A stretch of 64,000 bases of DNA from Marisa cornuarietis (GCA_004794655.1 SMMW01000622.1:5331501-5395500), one strand, 5' to 3'. Positions 49,080 to 61,365 are shown, counted from the stretch's first letter. Made by a program: numbers and translations. The notes: generated from the sequence alone by a model not told the origin.

Positions 49080-52000
49080 CCCCACACACCCGCTTCATCC
49101 ACCACCAGCGCCTTCCCCCCCCCCCCATGCCACACACACACACTCTCCCGCCTTCCTCTCCTTTGATCTCATTACAAGAGCTGGTTCAAAAGGGGCCGAG
49201 ACCGGGCAACGTTTCTCTGCGCGGGGTAAACTTTCATCACCACTTTGGGGTTAAAACTCTTCTGTGTTCAAAGACCGGATTCCTGTCCGAACAGACGATG
49301 CAAAACTGAACGTTCGCCTTTCAGTCTATAAAGACGACAGTTTACTGGCTGAGTGACCATCAAACCCCCCACCCCAACTCTCCACTTCCAACAGAGAGCA
49401 GTGCAAGGCTTCTCTGATAGGCTGGGTGTGTCACACAGATACAGGCGTGCAGCCTGTCAACGCCGTAGCAGGACCAGATTAAAAGTTTTTGACAATCTTT
49501 CTTACAACCGCTGCCAGTATTCTCTCAAAGACAAGTGGTAATTGCCTGCTGCTAGACCCGGAGGTCCCCAAAAACTAGAAATGTGAACATTGACTCTCCA
49601 GTTTGGCTTTCTGGAGCTTTCAGATGACTGTGGAAATTTACATCTGATCTACATACTCCCTTATAATTTTGGTTTGGCAAATCGTCCCTGGTGAAAGAGA
49701 TAAGGTCAAGACGGTCTTAACATTTTGGAAGCTGCAAGAAAAACATAAAAGTTAGAGGGGGAAGCCGAAGCAACTCCGAGATTTTCCGTTGATTTACACT
49801 GCATATCGATTTCTCTTTGCTTGTTTTCTCTTAACTCATCGTCCGTGATGACAAGATACTCAGCTGTCCTCATCGGAAATTCTTTGCGGGACGTGGCTTC
49901 TTTTTGTGACTTAATTGATTACGACAGTACAGCTGACATACGGCGCGCTTCTCAAAATCTGACACTGTGTGACTGGACCTGCATCTTTTACTAAAAGGAA
50001 AATTTATCATTCGAACACTCACTCCCTCACTCACTCACTCACACTCTCTTTCTTCGTGAAGTAAATTCCTGGAATCTTGTGTTGGTAGTGCGGCTTTTTT
50101 CAGTATGTGGTCTCTCATTCTTGTGGAAGCCGACTTTTCCATCCCTCGGTCGTTTAGCTAGATCAGGTGCTACTTTAATCCCACTCTTTCTTAGGACCTT
50201 TTTCAGTTCAATATTTTGTAACAGGGAAATCTTGCCTACCACACCCACCCCTTCATTCATTAGAATCGTACCATGATAGAGCTGGGGTACTTACTCCTTT
50301 TGTGGATCCACTTTGTATGCTTCCTCTAATTAGTTGTCTTCGTCTATAGTCTCGTGATCAATTCATCGTTCAGAATATTCGCAATATTACGTGTACACCG
50401 CTATAACCTTCTTTGCACACCACATAAACTCTCTCACTTTCTTTTTTTTCTTCCTTCCTTTTCATGATCCACGCGCACGTGCAGTATTTACGTGATATGC
50501 GTGTAGGATGAATGGGTACGACAGACGGACTGACAGATTTCCAGCTGATTTCGGTCGTAGCGCTGTTGTCTACGCCGTGAATTCTGTATTTTATTTTTTT
50601 ACGGCGGGAGGAGAGCTTCAGGTTCAAGTTTTTATTTTTGCTTTGTGTCGGTGGGCACACGGTATGTGTGTTTTCGTGTTTTTTGTGTGTTGTTACGTCT
50701 GAGAGTTCACTCAGCCCTAGCGTCGAATAGGAAGAAAATGTCAAAGTATGCAGCACTATAAAGAATATCTTCCTCTTCTAAGTCCAGCAGCTACTTCCTT
50801 GGAACACTGTTCTTTAGGCGAGTCCGGTTGTTGGTCCGCAGCAAACGCTGAGGCCATACAGAAATTGGCATTTCAGTACATCAGGATCGAGTTAATTAGT
50901 GCCAAAGCTTCCTAATGGTCTCATTAGGTGTGAGTCTGTACCACTAGGTGTAACGTTGGTGCCGATGTTAAGGACTCAGGCTAAGACTAACCTTGAAAAC
51001 TGTGGTGGCTGTCATGACACGAGGGGAAAATATATGCGCAAGGGTCATGATTAGTCCTGACTGCAGATGTTCCTTGTCGCTGTATCAAACTATAGGAAAT
51101 GACTTCTGACTTAATAGCAAGATGCATTGTCTCAGTTTCCCATTTGTAAATGTGCAGTTAATACACCCAGAGATTCGATGGCAAGAAGAAGAACAAAACA
51201 AAACAAAAACAAGAAGACAAAAAAACGTCGAAAAGTCGAAACTGTGGATGAAATAGGAAAATGTGAAGATTCCCCGACATACATGACTCGCTCTGTAGAC
51301 CGGCGGGTTGATTCTTTGAATGCTCTAAAGGCACTGGAGGTGATGGACGTATTAAACATTTACACGAAATTTATGCATGCAGATCGATAGTGCTCTCTCT
51401 CTCTCTTATGGCCGAAATCGAAACTGTTACGCTTACATCAGTTTGAATTATAATCCAGACAACATCCGATGAATATACTTCTCCTAGTCTCGTTGTTTTG
51501 TTTTTTGTGCTGTTCATGGTGGTAACGATACCAAGGGCCGATAACAGAAGACAACCTCAGACAAATGTCCATCGTTGTATCATAAGACTTGAGAATTAAA
51601 CTTTAAAAGAGATTTTAAAAACTGACATTGTGAGGGCACCATGGATGTGCGTGCTCGAAATTGCTAAAAAAAGAACTGAGGGCGACAAACGTATGAAGAG
51701 CTTAAGCGGGAACATGTGTATCAGTAAATAAATAGTAAATTTTGCTTGCATCTAAATAAGGAGGAAATAATTTTTTACATTAATAAATTTGTATTCAATT
51801 AGTATTATTATATTTTTAATGGTAAAAAGTCATTATCAGCAGTCAGTTGTAACTATAAAATAAAAATCCAATGCTAGAAATTAACCATCAATCAAATAAG
51901 AAAATCACAGGAGTTTATCTGCGACAAACGCACATTTGAAATGTTTTTTATTTTATTAACAATAATACACGTGGAAGAATTAACTCAAATGCGCCCACAG

Positions 52001-53570
52001 TAACAGAGATCAATAATAATACAGCGTATACTGTAATTGCCCATTAAATTTTGATCTGGAGAAGATTGACTTACCAGTCTGTCGGATGAATTTGGTTTGA
52101 ACCTTTTAATTTTTTTTTTTTTTACTTCAGACTAAGCTTCTAAATAAAGTTCAACTTTGTATGGCTGTATTTCAAAATCAGCCGTTTCATTTTCTGGGCA
52201 AAAAATCGCTCTTGAACACGACAACCTGAGCGATGTTGCTTCTTTTGACTCGAAGACATGCACAGATTTGCTGAACTAAGCTACACTCACTGTTACAAAT
52301 ACTACTGGTGTTTAAGAGAACTCTTCAGATTCGGAGAGTAGTTTTCTTCTGGTTTCCTAGTGGCATGTGAGAATGCCGTTGTTTCAAGGCTTGTATCTTG
52401 AAAATTAAGCATAATTATGTATTCATATTTTGGGAATTATTATTTTAAAATGAACTTAACCTGATCATAAAGAAAAAATGTTGCACTCGGCTTGTCCTTT
52501 ACAACTTTTTTGCTGTCAACAACTGCTGTGTCTACACTCTAACCCCCGCCCTTCCCCAACCATAACTCCGGTCGGGTCTGAATGCATAAATGAGCAGACG
52601 ATAAGTGACTCACCGAAGATGAAAAATTTTACCTTAGAACATGGTAACAAGGAAAACGATCAGTCGGCAGAGGGTAAGAAGGGTTGTTACGGTCCCCAGT
52701 CACGTGATTACAATGTCCTGTAGGGAGCGGAAGGGCACCTATTCCGATCGGTTGCATGAGAGATTGGTCAACGTCTGTTGCGGCCCGGCGAAGGTGCAGA
52801 TGTGACGAATAGTTTGCTCTCATCGTCACGGAAAGCGCGGCCAGAGAACAAGAAAGGATCGGCAGGAAGTGGCGAGAAAGAAGCGGTTCAGCGAGCAAGC
52901 ACGCGCCTTTGATGGCTCTTTCCTTTTCCCCCGGCAGCCAACAGCGTCATTTTGTCAATTGCGGTGACACTGACTGCTTTTCTCTCTGACCATCTTTAGC
53001 GCAGCTTGCGAACCCATGTCGGGTTCCGGGCGACTCGAAAAAAGAAACGAAGGCAGACCTGTTAAACCCTTCCTCTCGGATCGATTCAACGTTGAAGGGA
53101 GCCTGGGGAAAAGGCAGGGGCGGAAGAGGGGTGAGGGGAGGTGTGTTGAGAGAAGGAAGCGATGAGATATGTAAAAAGGGAGACAAATGACAAGAGGAAT
53201 GGCGGGAGATGGCGCAGCAACGTGGCTGTCTTCTCCTTATCCCCAAGGCGATGCAAGTGGGGTGCGAAAGAGGATGTCGTTTCGCGTCTATTATAAAAGA
53301 GAACTGCGCCACCATCACGTCAACGGACTTGCAATGACTAATATCCGGCGTTATAAGTGACGGTCGCCTCTTGGGTTGTGGCCATTGTGACGGATGTCCA
53401 ACTGCGCGTGTCTGAAGCCAAGATGCTGCTTATATCATCGTAGGTTTGCCGGTGCGGGAGAGAATGCTTGTTGATATGTTACAAAGAGGTGAGATTGAGA
53501 AAATGAGGCGTAAAGTGGAGCGACGCCCTAGTCAACACTGGAATTCTCTCTCTCTCTGACTTTTCCCCTC

Positions 53571-53693
53571 AGGAAAATAAACAGACTAGAAGCTTTCAAG
53601 TTCCCCCAAGTGTGTGTGTGTGTGTGTACGCGTTTTCAATCTTGTTATTTGATTGTTTAGTTCTTCGGTCACTAATTTATTCACCGCTGCCTT
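53571..53693 (+). repeat. Dispersed repeat, copy 2
   Basis: About 120 bp starting GGAAAATAAACAGACTAGA and ending TTATTCACCGCTGCCTT is nearly identical to 48961-49079. The central GT tract is longer here (TGTGTGTGTGTGTGTACGCG). The element family is not recognised. Confidence 0.85.
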
Positions 53694-55849
53694 TGTCCCC
53701 CCCCCCCTATTTACGGACACCATACCCTTACTTTTAGCCTTACCCTTTATCCTGACTTCCATCATTAGTACTTTGAAAGCACGTTCTTTTTTGATGTCTT
53801 CGATTTTTATCTTCATTATTGTTTCCTCTATTTATTTTCCTAGCTTGAGTTTTTAAACTTCTCCGTATATTTTTCTTCTTTCCAGCGCTTAAGTTGATCA
53901 TTTATCTATACCTTTGAAGATTTCCTACTCAGCTCAGTGGTCGACTTCTTCAGCTGTTTCTTACTTTTGCACTCCAATCTGTGTCGCCATTGCACCTTTC
54001 CTTAACATTTTCAGTTACTGGTTTACACGGCAAGCGAAAACAAAGAAAAGCTTAGCTACTACTTATAAATAATGACTTTCTTTACATAATGACAGAAGTA
54101 ACTCTACACCGTCTGCTGACAGACTGGTTAGAAACCAAACGTAGAAATCAACAAATTCAGATGAGTGACTTGAAGTTCAGTTCCTGATAAGATAACCAGT
54201 TGTATCGTGATGAATAGGTGAAACGTATTGTTAGCTAGACTCACAATCCCCGCCGACATAAATATTTATGTAGGCGTTACTACATGAATTAAATACACCA
54301 CTGTCCAGTTTGGAGGCAGCTATAATTCACATGCGCACTGAGTTGGTCTTATTTCGCGTGCGCACCAAATTGTTCGTACTTTCCATGCGCACTTGTCTCA
54401 TTTAACATCCAGAAAAAAATGTGTGTGAAAAGGCAGGAATTCGAGTGCAGATCTCGCTAAAAAAAATCATGAGTAACATTAAGACCAATAGTAGCAAAAC
54501 AACGACTCAGAAAATATATTTTCAAACAGTAAAATATAATTTTCGGAAACCAGTTTGTGTAGTTTCATGACAAGTTACTAAAACAGTTACTATCAATACT
54601 ATCAATTTAGAAACAAAGACAATTTCCACCGGAATGGAGGATCACCTAAATTTATTGTTCTCATTGCCGGGATTACACCAATACACTCCAGACTGACTTC
54701 CTCTTCCTCAAACAATAATAACTATGACTTCACCCAAACACTCCATACCTGCTCATCTATGCAAGTAATGGTACCCTATCCACAATCTCCGAATTCACCA
54801 TGCTCACGCTGCCTTACAGTAGATCAGATAAGTGGCGTTCGTACAGTAGAGCAGGAAGTTTCACACTGATTAATTAAGATCCACTCATTACTCTCAAACC
54901 CATAATACACGAAACTCGCTTAGCATGATGATAATGATGATAAATAACTGCATTATTCAAGCTTAGCAACCATTATGTCATAGCAGTGTTTGCACGTGCA
55001 TGCTGTTCTGTGTAGTTGTGAGGAAGATGCAGCTCCAGACACGTTGATCAGTGCAGCCCTTCTAAGCTAATCAGTCTGGGACCATCTCGCCAGATGCGCC
55101 ACCGCGAACACCCAGTGCAGGCCTCTCCGTGTCGTCGGCCGATGTCGGCTTGCTAAGGTCTGCATGAAGTACAGTTAAGTGGAGGGATCGGAGGCTAGTG
55201 GAGGTGGAGGGATGCGGAAGGGGGCACCATCTGCGCCTCGACTCCGTGATTACGCCCCTTGCTTAGAAATGCACAGACACGAGCCCGAGCTGCCGTCCCT
55301 CCGAGGCCGATTCAATCAAGGGACTCTTAATGATTGTGTTAGTCCAGGCCCGGAGTCCGGCCCAGGCCGCCGGCCTTGTATGATGTCCATTGTTCTCTTT
55401 CTTCTCCTCCTCTTCATCGTCCTGTTCTATCCCTCGGAGATTGACCAATCGCCAACCTGATCGATATGTCCACGCTGCTGTATCAGGTGAAAGAAATGGT
55501 CGTGAACGATGTGGTGCAATGTGTCTCTGGAGAGAACATGTTCATTGTTATGCTCTGAGACCCCAGTTAAGAAAACAAAATGTTGACCAAGAGAGTTGCT
55601 AGAGAGGGTTTCAGACATACTGGCTGTCTTTGGTACTTTTGATCGAAAACAGCCCGCGAAAAAAACTCTTAGCCACATTCGATTTGTTGACGGCATTTAA
55701 ACAGCAGTGTAGTAAGTAATGCACAGGCTTTCAGATATTCTCTTTGTATTGAGCTGAGAGAGAAGGAAAGCGGTTGTGGGATGTGTAGTGGTTAATGTAA
55801 TAGTGAATGAATGAAACTGAATAAAATCGACGTCACTTGAACAACAACA

Positions 55850-56268
55850 TATGGTCACAGGACTTTTGGCTACTGTGCAGCAAAACAATGGAACTCTCTT
55901 CCTTTCGATATCCGCCACCTTCCTACAATTGAATTCTTCAAATCTGCACTGAAAACGCACCTCTTCCTTGAGCATTACTCCTAACACAGTCCACCCCATG
56001 CTAGTCCTTCTTACTCTCCCCCCTCTCGCTCTTGCTACTTTTCTACCCATCTTTCTCTGCAGAATCACTATATTCTCTGTTCCAGTTACTTTCTGTCTTT
56101 TTGTGTTTTCTGTTTGTCGTCAGTAATGTCGTTTATTCTTCCGTCCCTCGTGTTCTATCCATTTATTCCATGTCTCTTCCCCGCTTTAAGCGCTAAGAGC
56201 ATGCTCTCTATGAGTGTGAATATGTGTTATAAAAATCTTCATTTATTATTATTTAGATATATATATAT
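55850..56268 (+). mobile_element. 3' end of a CR1/L2-like non-LTR retrotransposon (RT C-terminus plus tail)
   Basis: Around 55880-55980 the plus strand, read across a frameshift, gives an RT-tail signature: A.KQWNSLPFDIRHLPTIEFF, then FKSALKTHLFLE. This corresponds to the WNSLP..IR...SFKSALKTHLF C-terminus of CR1/L2-type reverse transcriptases. It is followed by a stop, a C/T-rich 3' UTR and a tail with GCGCTAAGAGCATGCTC, then TTATTATTATT and an AT microsatellite (56252-56272). Everything upstream of the RT C-terminus is missing, which is usual for a 5'-truncated insertion. It is not functional. Confidence 0.7.
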
Positions 56269-56272
56269 ATAT
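56252..56272. repeat. AT microsatellite at the retroelement tail
   Basis: The run of TA units follows the TTATTATTATTT tail of the CR1/L2-like fragment. Confidence 0.85.
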
Positions 56273-57039
56273 CGTCATGATGAAGAATTTCGTAGTAAGT
56301 AAGAAGAGTCAGAGAACAGTGACGGACAGAGTTGTCAGTAAAATATTCAGCGAGGTTTTCCCTCACTTATTCCGACGTGTAGCATTACAGAATGTCCAAG
56401 ATTTTCATGGTCCAGTGCAAGATAAAAAGAAACTTGGATTCAGATTCTGTACTGCCAACGTCAGCAGGTACACCGAGCAGAATAGTCATGCAATCGAGTG
56501 GAGGGGACCTGTACCACAGCAGGCTGAGAACGTGTCCCAACATAAAGACTGCTCTTACAAGATGAGTGCTTGATGTCAAGTGTCTGGATAGTTACAGTGC
56601 ATTGATGGGTCGATTGATTGACTGATGGGTTGATTGATTGATTTTTACTGTGAAAGAAAAGTATTTTCACTAAAACGTGAGCGCAGTTAGTACTGTGCCA
56701 ACAAAATCATTTAGTCTCAGTACAGATGCTGAATAATGGCTCTGCAACTGCTGAATCACGGCCCAGCAATTCTTGTATTATAATAGGCTCTGCAATCGTT
56801 ACTGAATCTACTTGCACTGTTCTACTGAATTAACAACACGAAATCGCTAAGAAGTGTCAATAGAAGAATTGTGCAGATATGTTGTCACTTCAAGATGATG
56901 AGATTTTGTGTCGGCAAAAATCTTTCGTCTCTCGCGAACACAGTCGATCCATTTGTAGTTCGATTTTTAAAAGAATCCAGTAAAGGGGAGTAACCAGCAA
57001 CTGCACGACCAAAATGTCAGCATTTCGCTCCCTTTAGCA

Positions 57040-57251
57040 ATGTCTTCGTATCTTTCATAACAAAGATAAATGTAAACATTTGTAAAACGCACACTCACGC
57101 TCCTAAGGAGCACGCTCTTAGCGCTAAAACAAATAATAATAACGAGACATGGGCAATATACGAGGGATAGGAAAACAAACAAACAACATATAAACTACGA
57201 AAGAAGGAACAATAGCTAATACATTTGAACAAGATATAACGCCATACACAA
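57040..57251 (-). mobile_element. 3' end of a CR1/L2-like retrotransposon or derived SINE
   Basis: On the minus strand, TTAGCGCTAAGAGCGTGCTCC is followed by a spacer, a GTGAGTGTGCG block and a T/A-rich tail. This matches the tail at 56.19-56.25 kb (GCGCTAAGAGCATGCTCTCTATGAGTGTG) in the opposite orientation. The GCGCT..GAGC..GCTCT..GTG pattern is common to animal CR1/L2-type 3' ends. No reverse transcriptase sequence is attached. The limits are approximate. Confidence 0.5.
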
Positions 57252-58744
57252 CACAATTTTTTTTAACAGTGACCACTTTAATCCACTGAAAGGTCTCACA
57301 GGTGAAGTTGTAAGGATAAAAAATAAGAATAAAAATCCACTGAAGGCTGATTGCAGTATCACAGAATATATTATCTTTTTGTGGCAACAATGGTTCTCTT
57401 CCAGCTGTGGGTACAGTTAGATCTCATATGACGGTGTATAGAATTTATTTTAATTTTGGCAAAAAGTAGGCATGCATTAATTCATGTGCACCCTGGGTTT
57501 TTTTCGATTAGCAACACATACTCTTCTTTAGTTTGACTACATCCGCAGATGTATACCAAAGTTACCTATTATTACAGACTTTCACATGACACATCAGTTT
57601 GCTGTGTTTGAACGTGGGAAAATGTGGACGGCCTTCAGATGAACAGACCGGCTGTCGCTGTCAGATGAACAGTGCATTAAAGTTTGCTTGCCTTGTGGGT
57701 ATATTATATCACGTATCGTTTAATCAACCTCTTTAGAGATGGCAGAAAACCCTTTGAAAAATCTGTTTGTGTCAAGAATGAATGAATAAGAAAAAGAAGG
57801 GAGGGAGAGGTGGACGGACTAACAGACTATAAATAAATAAATGACGATGCAGACGGTGAATAAATTTCTATTTCTCGACATTGCTGCAGAAGTCCTCACT
57901 GAAATTTCAAATCGGACATCCTTTACAGAATATACTGCGTTCAAGAATGAAGAACAGCCAGCTTTTAACAAAGACATATTGATCTTCATTGCTTTTGCGC
58001 CATTAACATACACGCTGCAAAGACTTAGAGAATGTCAAGAAAAGCACCGACACCAACTCTAATTTAGTACACTGTCAATTATAGTTCAGAAATGTTCTGC
58101 CTGGTGTCTCTCCATCTTGAATCATGAGTATTCGATACTCTTCCTCCCAAATCAACAAAACATTCTGGTGTACTGTACACAAACGTCGTGCCTTTTGCGT
58201 GATTCTCCAATTGTGCAACATTTCTTCATAATCAGCAACTATAGCCACAATATTAAATAAGCTGACACCTGGAACATGCGTCACAATTTTGACAACTTCC
58301 CATCTTGCAGTTCAGGTGCCAATGGACGGAGAATGATGTCGATATAAATGTGAACGTATAGATAATGGTATAATTGACTAATGGACGTTAATACGCATAA
58401 ACACTTCAAGTGATAGCAAAGGAAAAGGAAAGTGTTCTGTAAGATACAAGTTGATGAAAGGAGATATTAGATGAAAATGTCAAAATGTGAAAAATTAAGA
58501 ATTGACAAAAGTCTTAAATAGCGTGACTAAATAGTTGTTGGACTAAGCGACAACATGAAGAATTAGGGAGGAGGGAATGTCGAGGGAACGTAATCGAATG
58601 TCAAAAGTGAGGTTATTCATTTTCATATTTGCTACTTTATATTCAGAAGTAAAAAAATAGTACTTACAAAACACAGAGAGAGGTGTTACATCAGAATCTT
58701 TGAGGGTTTTAAGATATCATATTTTGGAAAATCCGCACGTGTTA
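57252..58744. other. Region downstream of NCX, no gene seen
   Basis: This AT-rich sequence may include the distal NCX 3' UTR. A minus-strand AATAAA lies at 57449-57444. Short ORFs at 57841-58062 and 58284-58075 resemble nothing I know. Confidence 0.5.
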
Positions 58745-59045
58745 ATGGCAACATGATGCCATCCTACCCGTAAGTGGGAACCTGGGTTCAGACACCACAT
58801 AGCGAAGCGGATACCCGAGAGCACCAGCATCTGAAGCCGGTGGCGCGCAAACTACCCGTTTCGATATCTGCGTGGTTCACCGCACATCCCCATACTTGAC
58901 CCAGCAGTTTAACGGGTACCTTACCCTCGGAGAGTCTGGGAAGGAAAGCAACAGCTTCCTTACAACCCCCACCCCCAAAAAAGTGCCGGTTCTAAGGCAT
59001 CATTCACCAACGACGTAAAGGTTGCAAGACAACGGCTGCCATCAC
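58745..59045 (+). mobile_element. SINE-A copy 3, diverged, after the NCX stop codon
   Basis: A tRNA-like head (TGGCAACATGATGCC, then B-box-like CTGGGTTCAGACACC) is followed by a body resembling the copies at 1.4 and 27.8 kb. Shared elements are a GCGGAT block, TGGGAAGGAAAGC, and an end resembling CTAAGGCATCATTCACCAACGAC, against the TAACACCTCACTCCCCAACGACC form of the better copies. It is the most diverged of the three. It lies antisense to, and probably within, the 3' UTR of the exchanger gene. Confidence 0.45.
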
Positions 59046-59191
59046 ACATCAGTCATTTAAAATCAAGTGTCACTCGTCAGTAAAATCTGGTCCTCGGCTA
59101 CAAATCGGGCCCATGACCACCCACTCCTGTCAGTACAAATGAACATGATGATCACAATCGTAAGAAAGAAATAAAAAAGAAACCCAGCCCT

Positions 59192-59434
59192 TTAAAAGCC
59201 AACGCTAATAGTCTTCTGGGCCAGAAGAGAACAGATCAGAATATAGAGGACCCAAAATAGGGTTATCACTACTGTGCAAACCCACTTGGGCCCCTTGGTG
59301 CCCCCGAGTTCTGCGCACCCAAACACTTTCATCTTGCGACGTGCTAGCAGGATGGCATTGGTCAGCAGGCCGAGCACCGTGAACAGAGTTACTCCAAACC
59401 CCAGGGAGTCTGTGTTCACGATCAGCTTACCACC
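59192..59434 (-). CDS. Na+/Ca2+ exchanger terminal exon with stop codon
   Basis: The last coding exon has 80 codons plus TAA. It begins GGKLIVNTDSLGF, corresponding to the GEQFKVSPGTLAF region of vertebrate NCX1. It holds the last two membrane helices: GVTLFTVLGLLTNAILLARR, then after the conserved ELGG motif VVITLFWVLYILICSLLAQ. It ends KTISVGF, matching the family's short C-terminal tail ending in GF. The acceptor is a strong poly-T tract followed by ACAG. The 3' UTR should run to lower coordinates. A SINE copy begins about 150 bp downstream, and the first canonical minus-strand AATAAA I find is far away at 57449-57444, so the true polyadenylation site is undetermined. Confidence 0.96.
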   Translation of the reverse strand, partial: GGKLIVNTDSLGFGVTLFTVLGLLTNAILLARRKMKVFGCAELGGTKGPKWVCTVVITLFWVLYILICSLLAQKTISVGF

Positions 59435-60414
59435 CTGTAAAAAAAAAAGGCAACGTCAGTTAACTCTGGTTGTTGTTGTTGTTGTTTTTTCAAAATGGGG
59501 ACGAAGTCAGGATTTACTCTGCAAAGAAGATGTTAAAAATTGCCTGCTCTGTTTACAATAAAAAATGATGTCAAATATTGCTTTTTTCATGAACCAAAAG
59601 ACTGTCCAGTAAGTTGTCGGTTATTTGCTTAAAAGCGCTAAATGCTTCAAAACAAAAAGCTGTTAAACGTTTAATAGTTTGGTTTTTACTACTATTAGTT
59701 CTTTCAAGCACAAGTTTCTCTTGTCTATTTCTGTAATCAGTGTAATGGTTAATAAGTAGTTATCACCTAGTGCATCGTAACTGTTAGGCATGTTCAATTT
59801 GCCAGGTTCTGTCCTGAGAAACTGTGGTTATTTTTTTTTTTAAACTTAGATCAAGCCTTCTCTCTGCAAAGTGACTACAACTTATGCTCGCTACCCAAAC
59901 CTCTCAGAGATCATGCCTATTCCTTAATATTAATAATATAGCTCGAAAATATCTAACTATTTCAAAATATACCTGTTGGATAATTAAGATGCTTCTACTT
60001 GGTATTATTTTAAAATCGTTTTAACTACCATAAAAAATTTGAGCATTTTTCTTAAAATGTGTATGTTGTTACTTACACCTAGTTGAACTGATGCAGTTTT
60101 AAAAGTATTTCCGTTTATTACTTGTCGACACCAAGCAGGTTAGCACAATTTCATGCTATGGGTGCTAACTTAGTGGCGGTAGATAGTCTTGCTGCTCCCT
60201 ACCGAAGCTGTAGTTTGCGCGCGAAGTTTCAGCAGGTGTGATAAACAAGATAAGCAGGTGATGGCCGGGGAGCTATCTGAACGCGCAGGATCTGGGTGCA
60301 GATGACTTCAAGAACAAGCGCGCATGCAAATAAAGCTAGGGAACTTCTACAAGGTCATCAAAAATCTTCTCTGACCAGCGTCCTACTTAAGACAGGTGTG
60401 TTTCGCACATGTAC
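59435..60414 (-). other. NCX last intron
   Basis: This 980 bp intron has GT (60414-60413) and AG (59436-59435) ends. It is AT-rich with a short TTG run near 59470 and a strong polypyrimidine tract at its 3' end. I see no further exon in it. Confidence 0.85.
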
Positions 60415-60744
60415 CTTTATTTCCCAGTACACGGCAGACATGAGCCAGGGCAGGCCCAGCCCCAGAAAGACGTTGACAGCGTTGGAGCCATTGATGTTAC
60501 CGATGGCACTGTCAGCCCACTTCTCGTTGAGAGCGGCCGCCCGCGAGGCAAAGGTGTCGGGCATGGAGGTGCCGATGGCCACGAACGTGATGGCGGTGAT
60601 GAAGTCTGACAGGCCGACGACGCAGCCGAAGATGGCGGCGAGGTCCGCGACGATGGCAGTGAGCACGCCGATCCAGAGCAGTGCTATCAGGAATGTCGGC
60701 CAGCCGGAACCAACGGACGTAGGAGGGATGCACGCAAAGAGAAC
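60415..60744 (-). CDS. Na+/Ca2+ exchanger exon: alpha-2 repeat, ion-binding core
   Basis: This exon is exactly 110 codons, phase 0 at both ends. It starts VLFACIPPT, directly continuing FFWK of the previous exon. It contains a long membrane helix (about residues 16-42 of the exon). The alpha-2 repeat follows: GTSMPDTFASR, whose Asp is the ion-coordinating acidic residue of the family, then ADSAIGNINGSNAVNVFLG, which carries the conserved Asn residues. The next helix runs through LGLPWLMSAVYW. In NCX structures alpha-1 and alpha-2 pack together to form the Na+/Ca2+ sites, and the alpha-2 residues expected to be essential are all present here. The acceptor is CAATCCAG|GTT and the donor is AAAG|gtacat. 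This is the clearest coding sequence in the window. I cannot tell which SLC8 paralogue it represents; invertebrates usually have few. Confidence 0.97.
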
Positions 60745-61186
60745 CTGGATTGGACAGATTTTGAGAATGTGCTGAAGTACGCGTTAAGAGAAACTCAGAC
60801 ATCACCACTAAATTTCATACAGTTAGTTAAAATAAATGTGTATAGGTATTTGTATACTCATTATCTATGCAGAAGACTTTTCTTTATTTTAATAGTCTCT
60901 TGTGTTTGTTTATAGATACCTAATATATCAGCGAAGGCACTTTCTTATTTTTCTCAAAACTCTTTACCGTGTTAGAGGTTACATAACGTGAGCTAGCTGT
61001 GACAAAGTGTTAGTTGTTACAGAAGAAACGATAATGGAGGAATAGATTGAGGACCAACTGCCAGGACTACAGAAAGACAAAACTATAGTACATACAACAC
61101 ACTCAAGCAGGCATACCGAGGCACGCACGCACACACACACTCACTCACTCACTCACTCACTCACTCAAACTCAAAGAGCGAGATAC
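60745..61186 (-). other. NCX intron with GAGT/GT microsatellite near the donor
   Basis: This 442 bp intron lies between the linker and alpha-2 exons. A CA then CACT tract (plus strand 61121-61166; GAGT/GT in the transcript) starts about 20 bp from the 5' splice site. The rest is unremarkable AT-rich intron. Confidence 0.85.
61121..61166. repeat. Compound CA/CACT microsatellite
   Basis: A GCAC/AC run passes into about six CACT units. Its right edge lies about 20 bp from the NCX splice donor at 61186. Confidence 0.9.
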
Positions 61187-61365
61187 CTTCCAGAAAAAGG
61201 TAATAAAGTGGAGGACATAGTCCATCTTTGTCGCTGTGTCCACCTCCCCGCCGTTGACGTTCATGGCGCTGAAGAACTGCTCACCCCAAGAAGAAGTGGT
61301 CAGCTGCAGGCTTTCCAACTTCTGACAGGCTTGGGCAGCGATACGCGACACCATGTTGTTGAACT
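61187..61365 (-). CDS. Na+/Ca2+ exchanger exon: loop-to-membrane linker
   Basis: The 179 bp exon supplies two bases and 59 codons. It covers the stretch between Calx-beta 2 and the C-terminal membrane half. Visible family features are the SSWGEQF motif (SWREQF in vertebrate NCX), a short acidic spacer, and MDYVLHFITFFWK, which leads into the first helix of the C-terminal half. The acceptor is ...GTGATTAG|AG and the donor is TGGAAG|gtatct. The acidic spacer is much shorter than the Asp/Glu run of NCX1. A GAGT/GT microsatellite begins 20 bp inside the following intron. Identification rests on the order of motifs and on exact reading-frame continuity with the exons on both sides. Confidence 0.93.

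Larger units (their letters stand above)
48876..55849. other. Repeat-bearing region with no gene recognised
   Basis: Apart from the two dispersed repeat copies, this holds a CACT tract (about 49997-50043), AT-rich stretches (51.6-52.5 kb) and a G/C-rich block at 52.7-53.4 kb. Short ORFs (for example 51127-51390, which is Lys/Arg-rich, and 53318-52947) match nothing I know and lack clear splice context. Confidence 0.5.

Noticed and set aside
55427..55696. His-rich minus-strand ORF and an overlapping plus-strand frame
   Set aside because: Neither has splice sites or a family match, and both strands look equally plausible.
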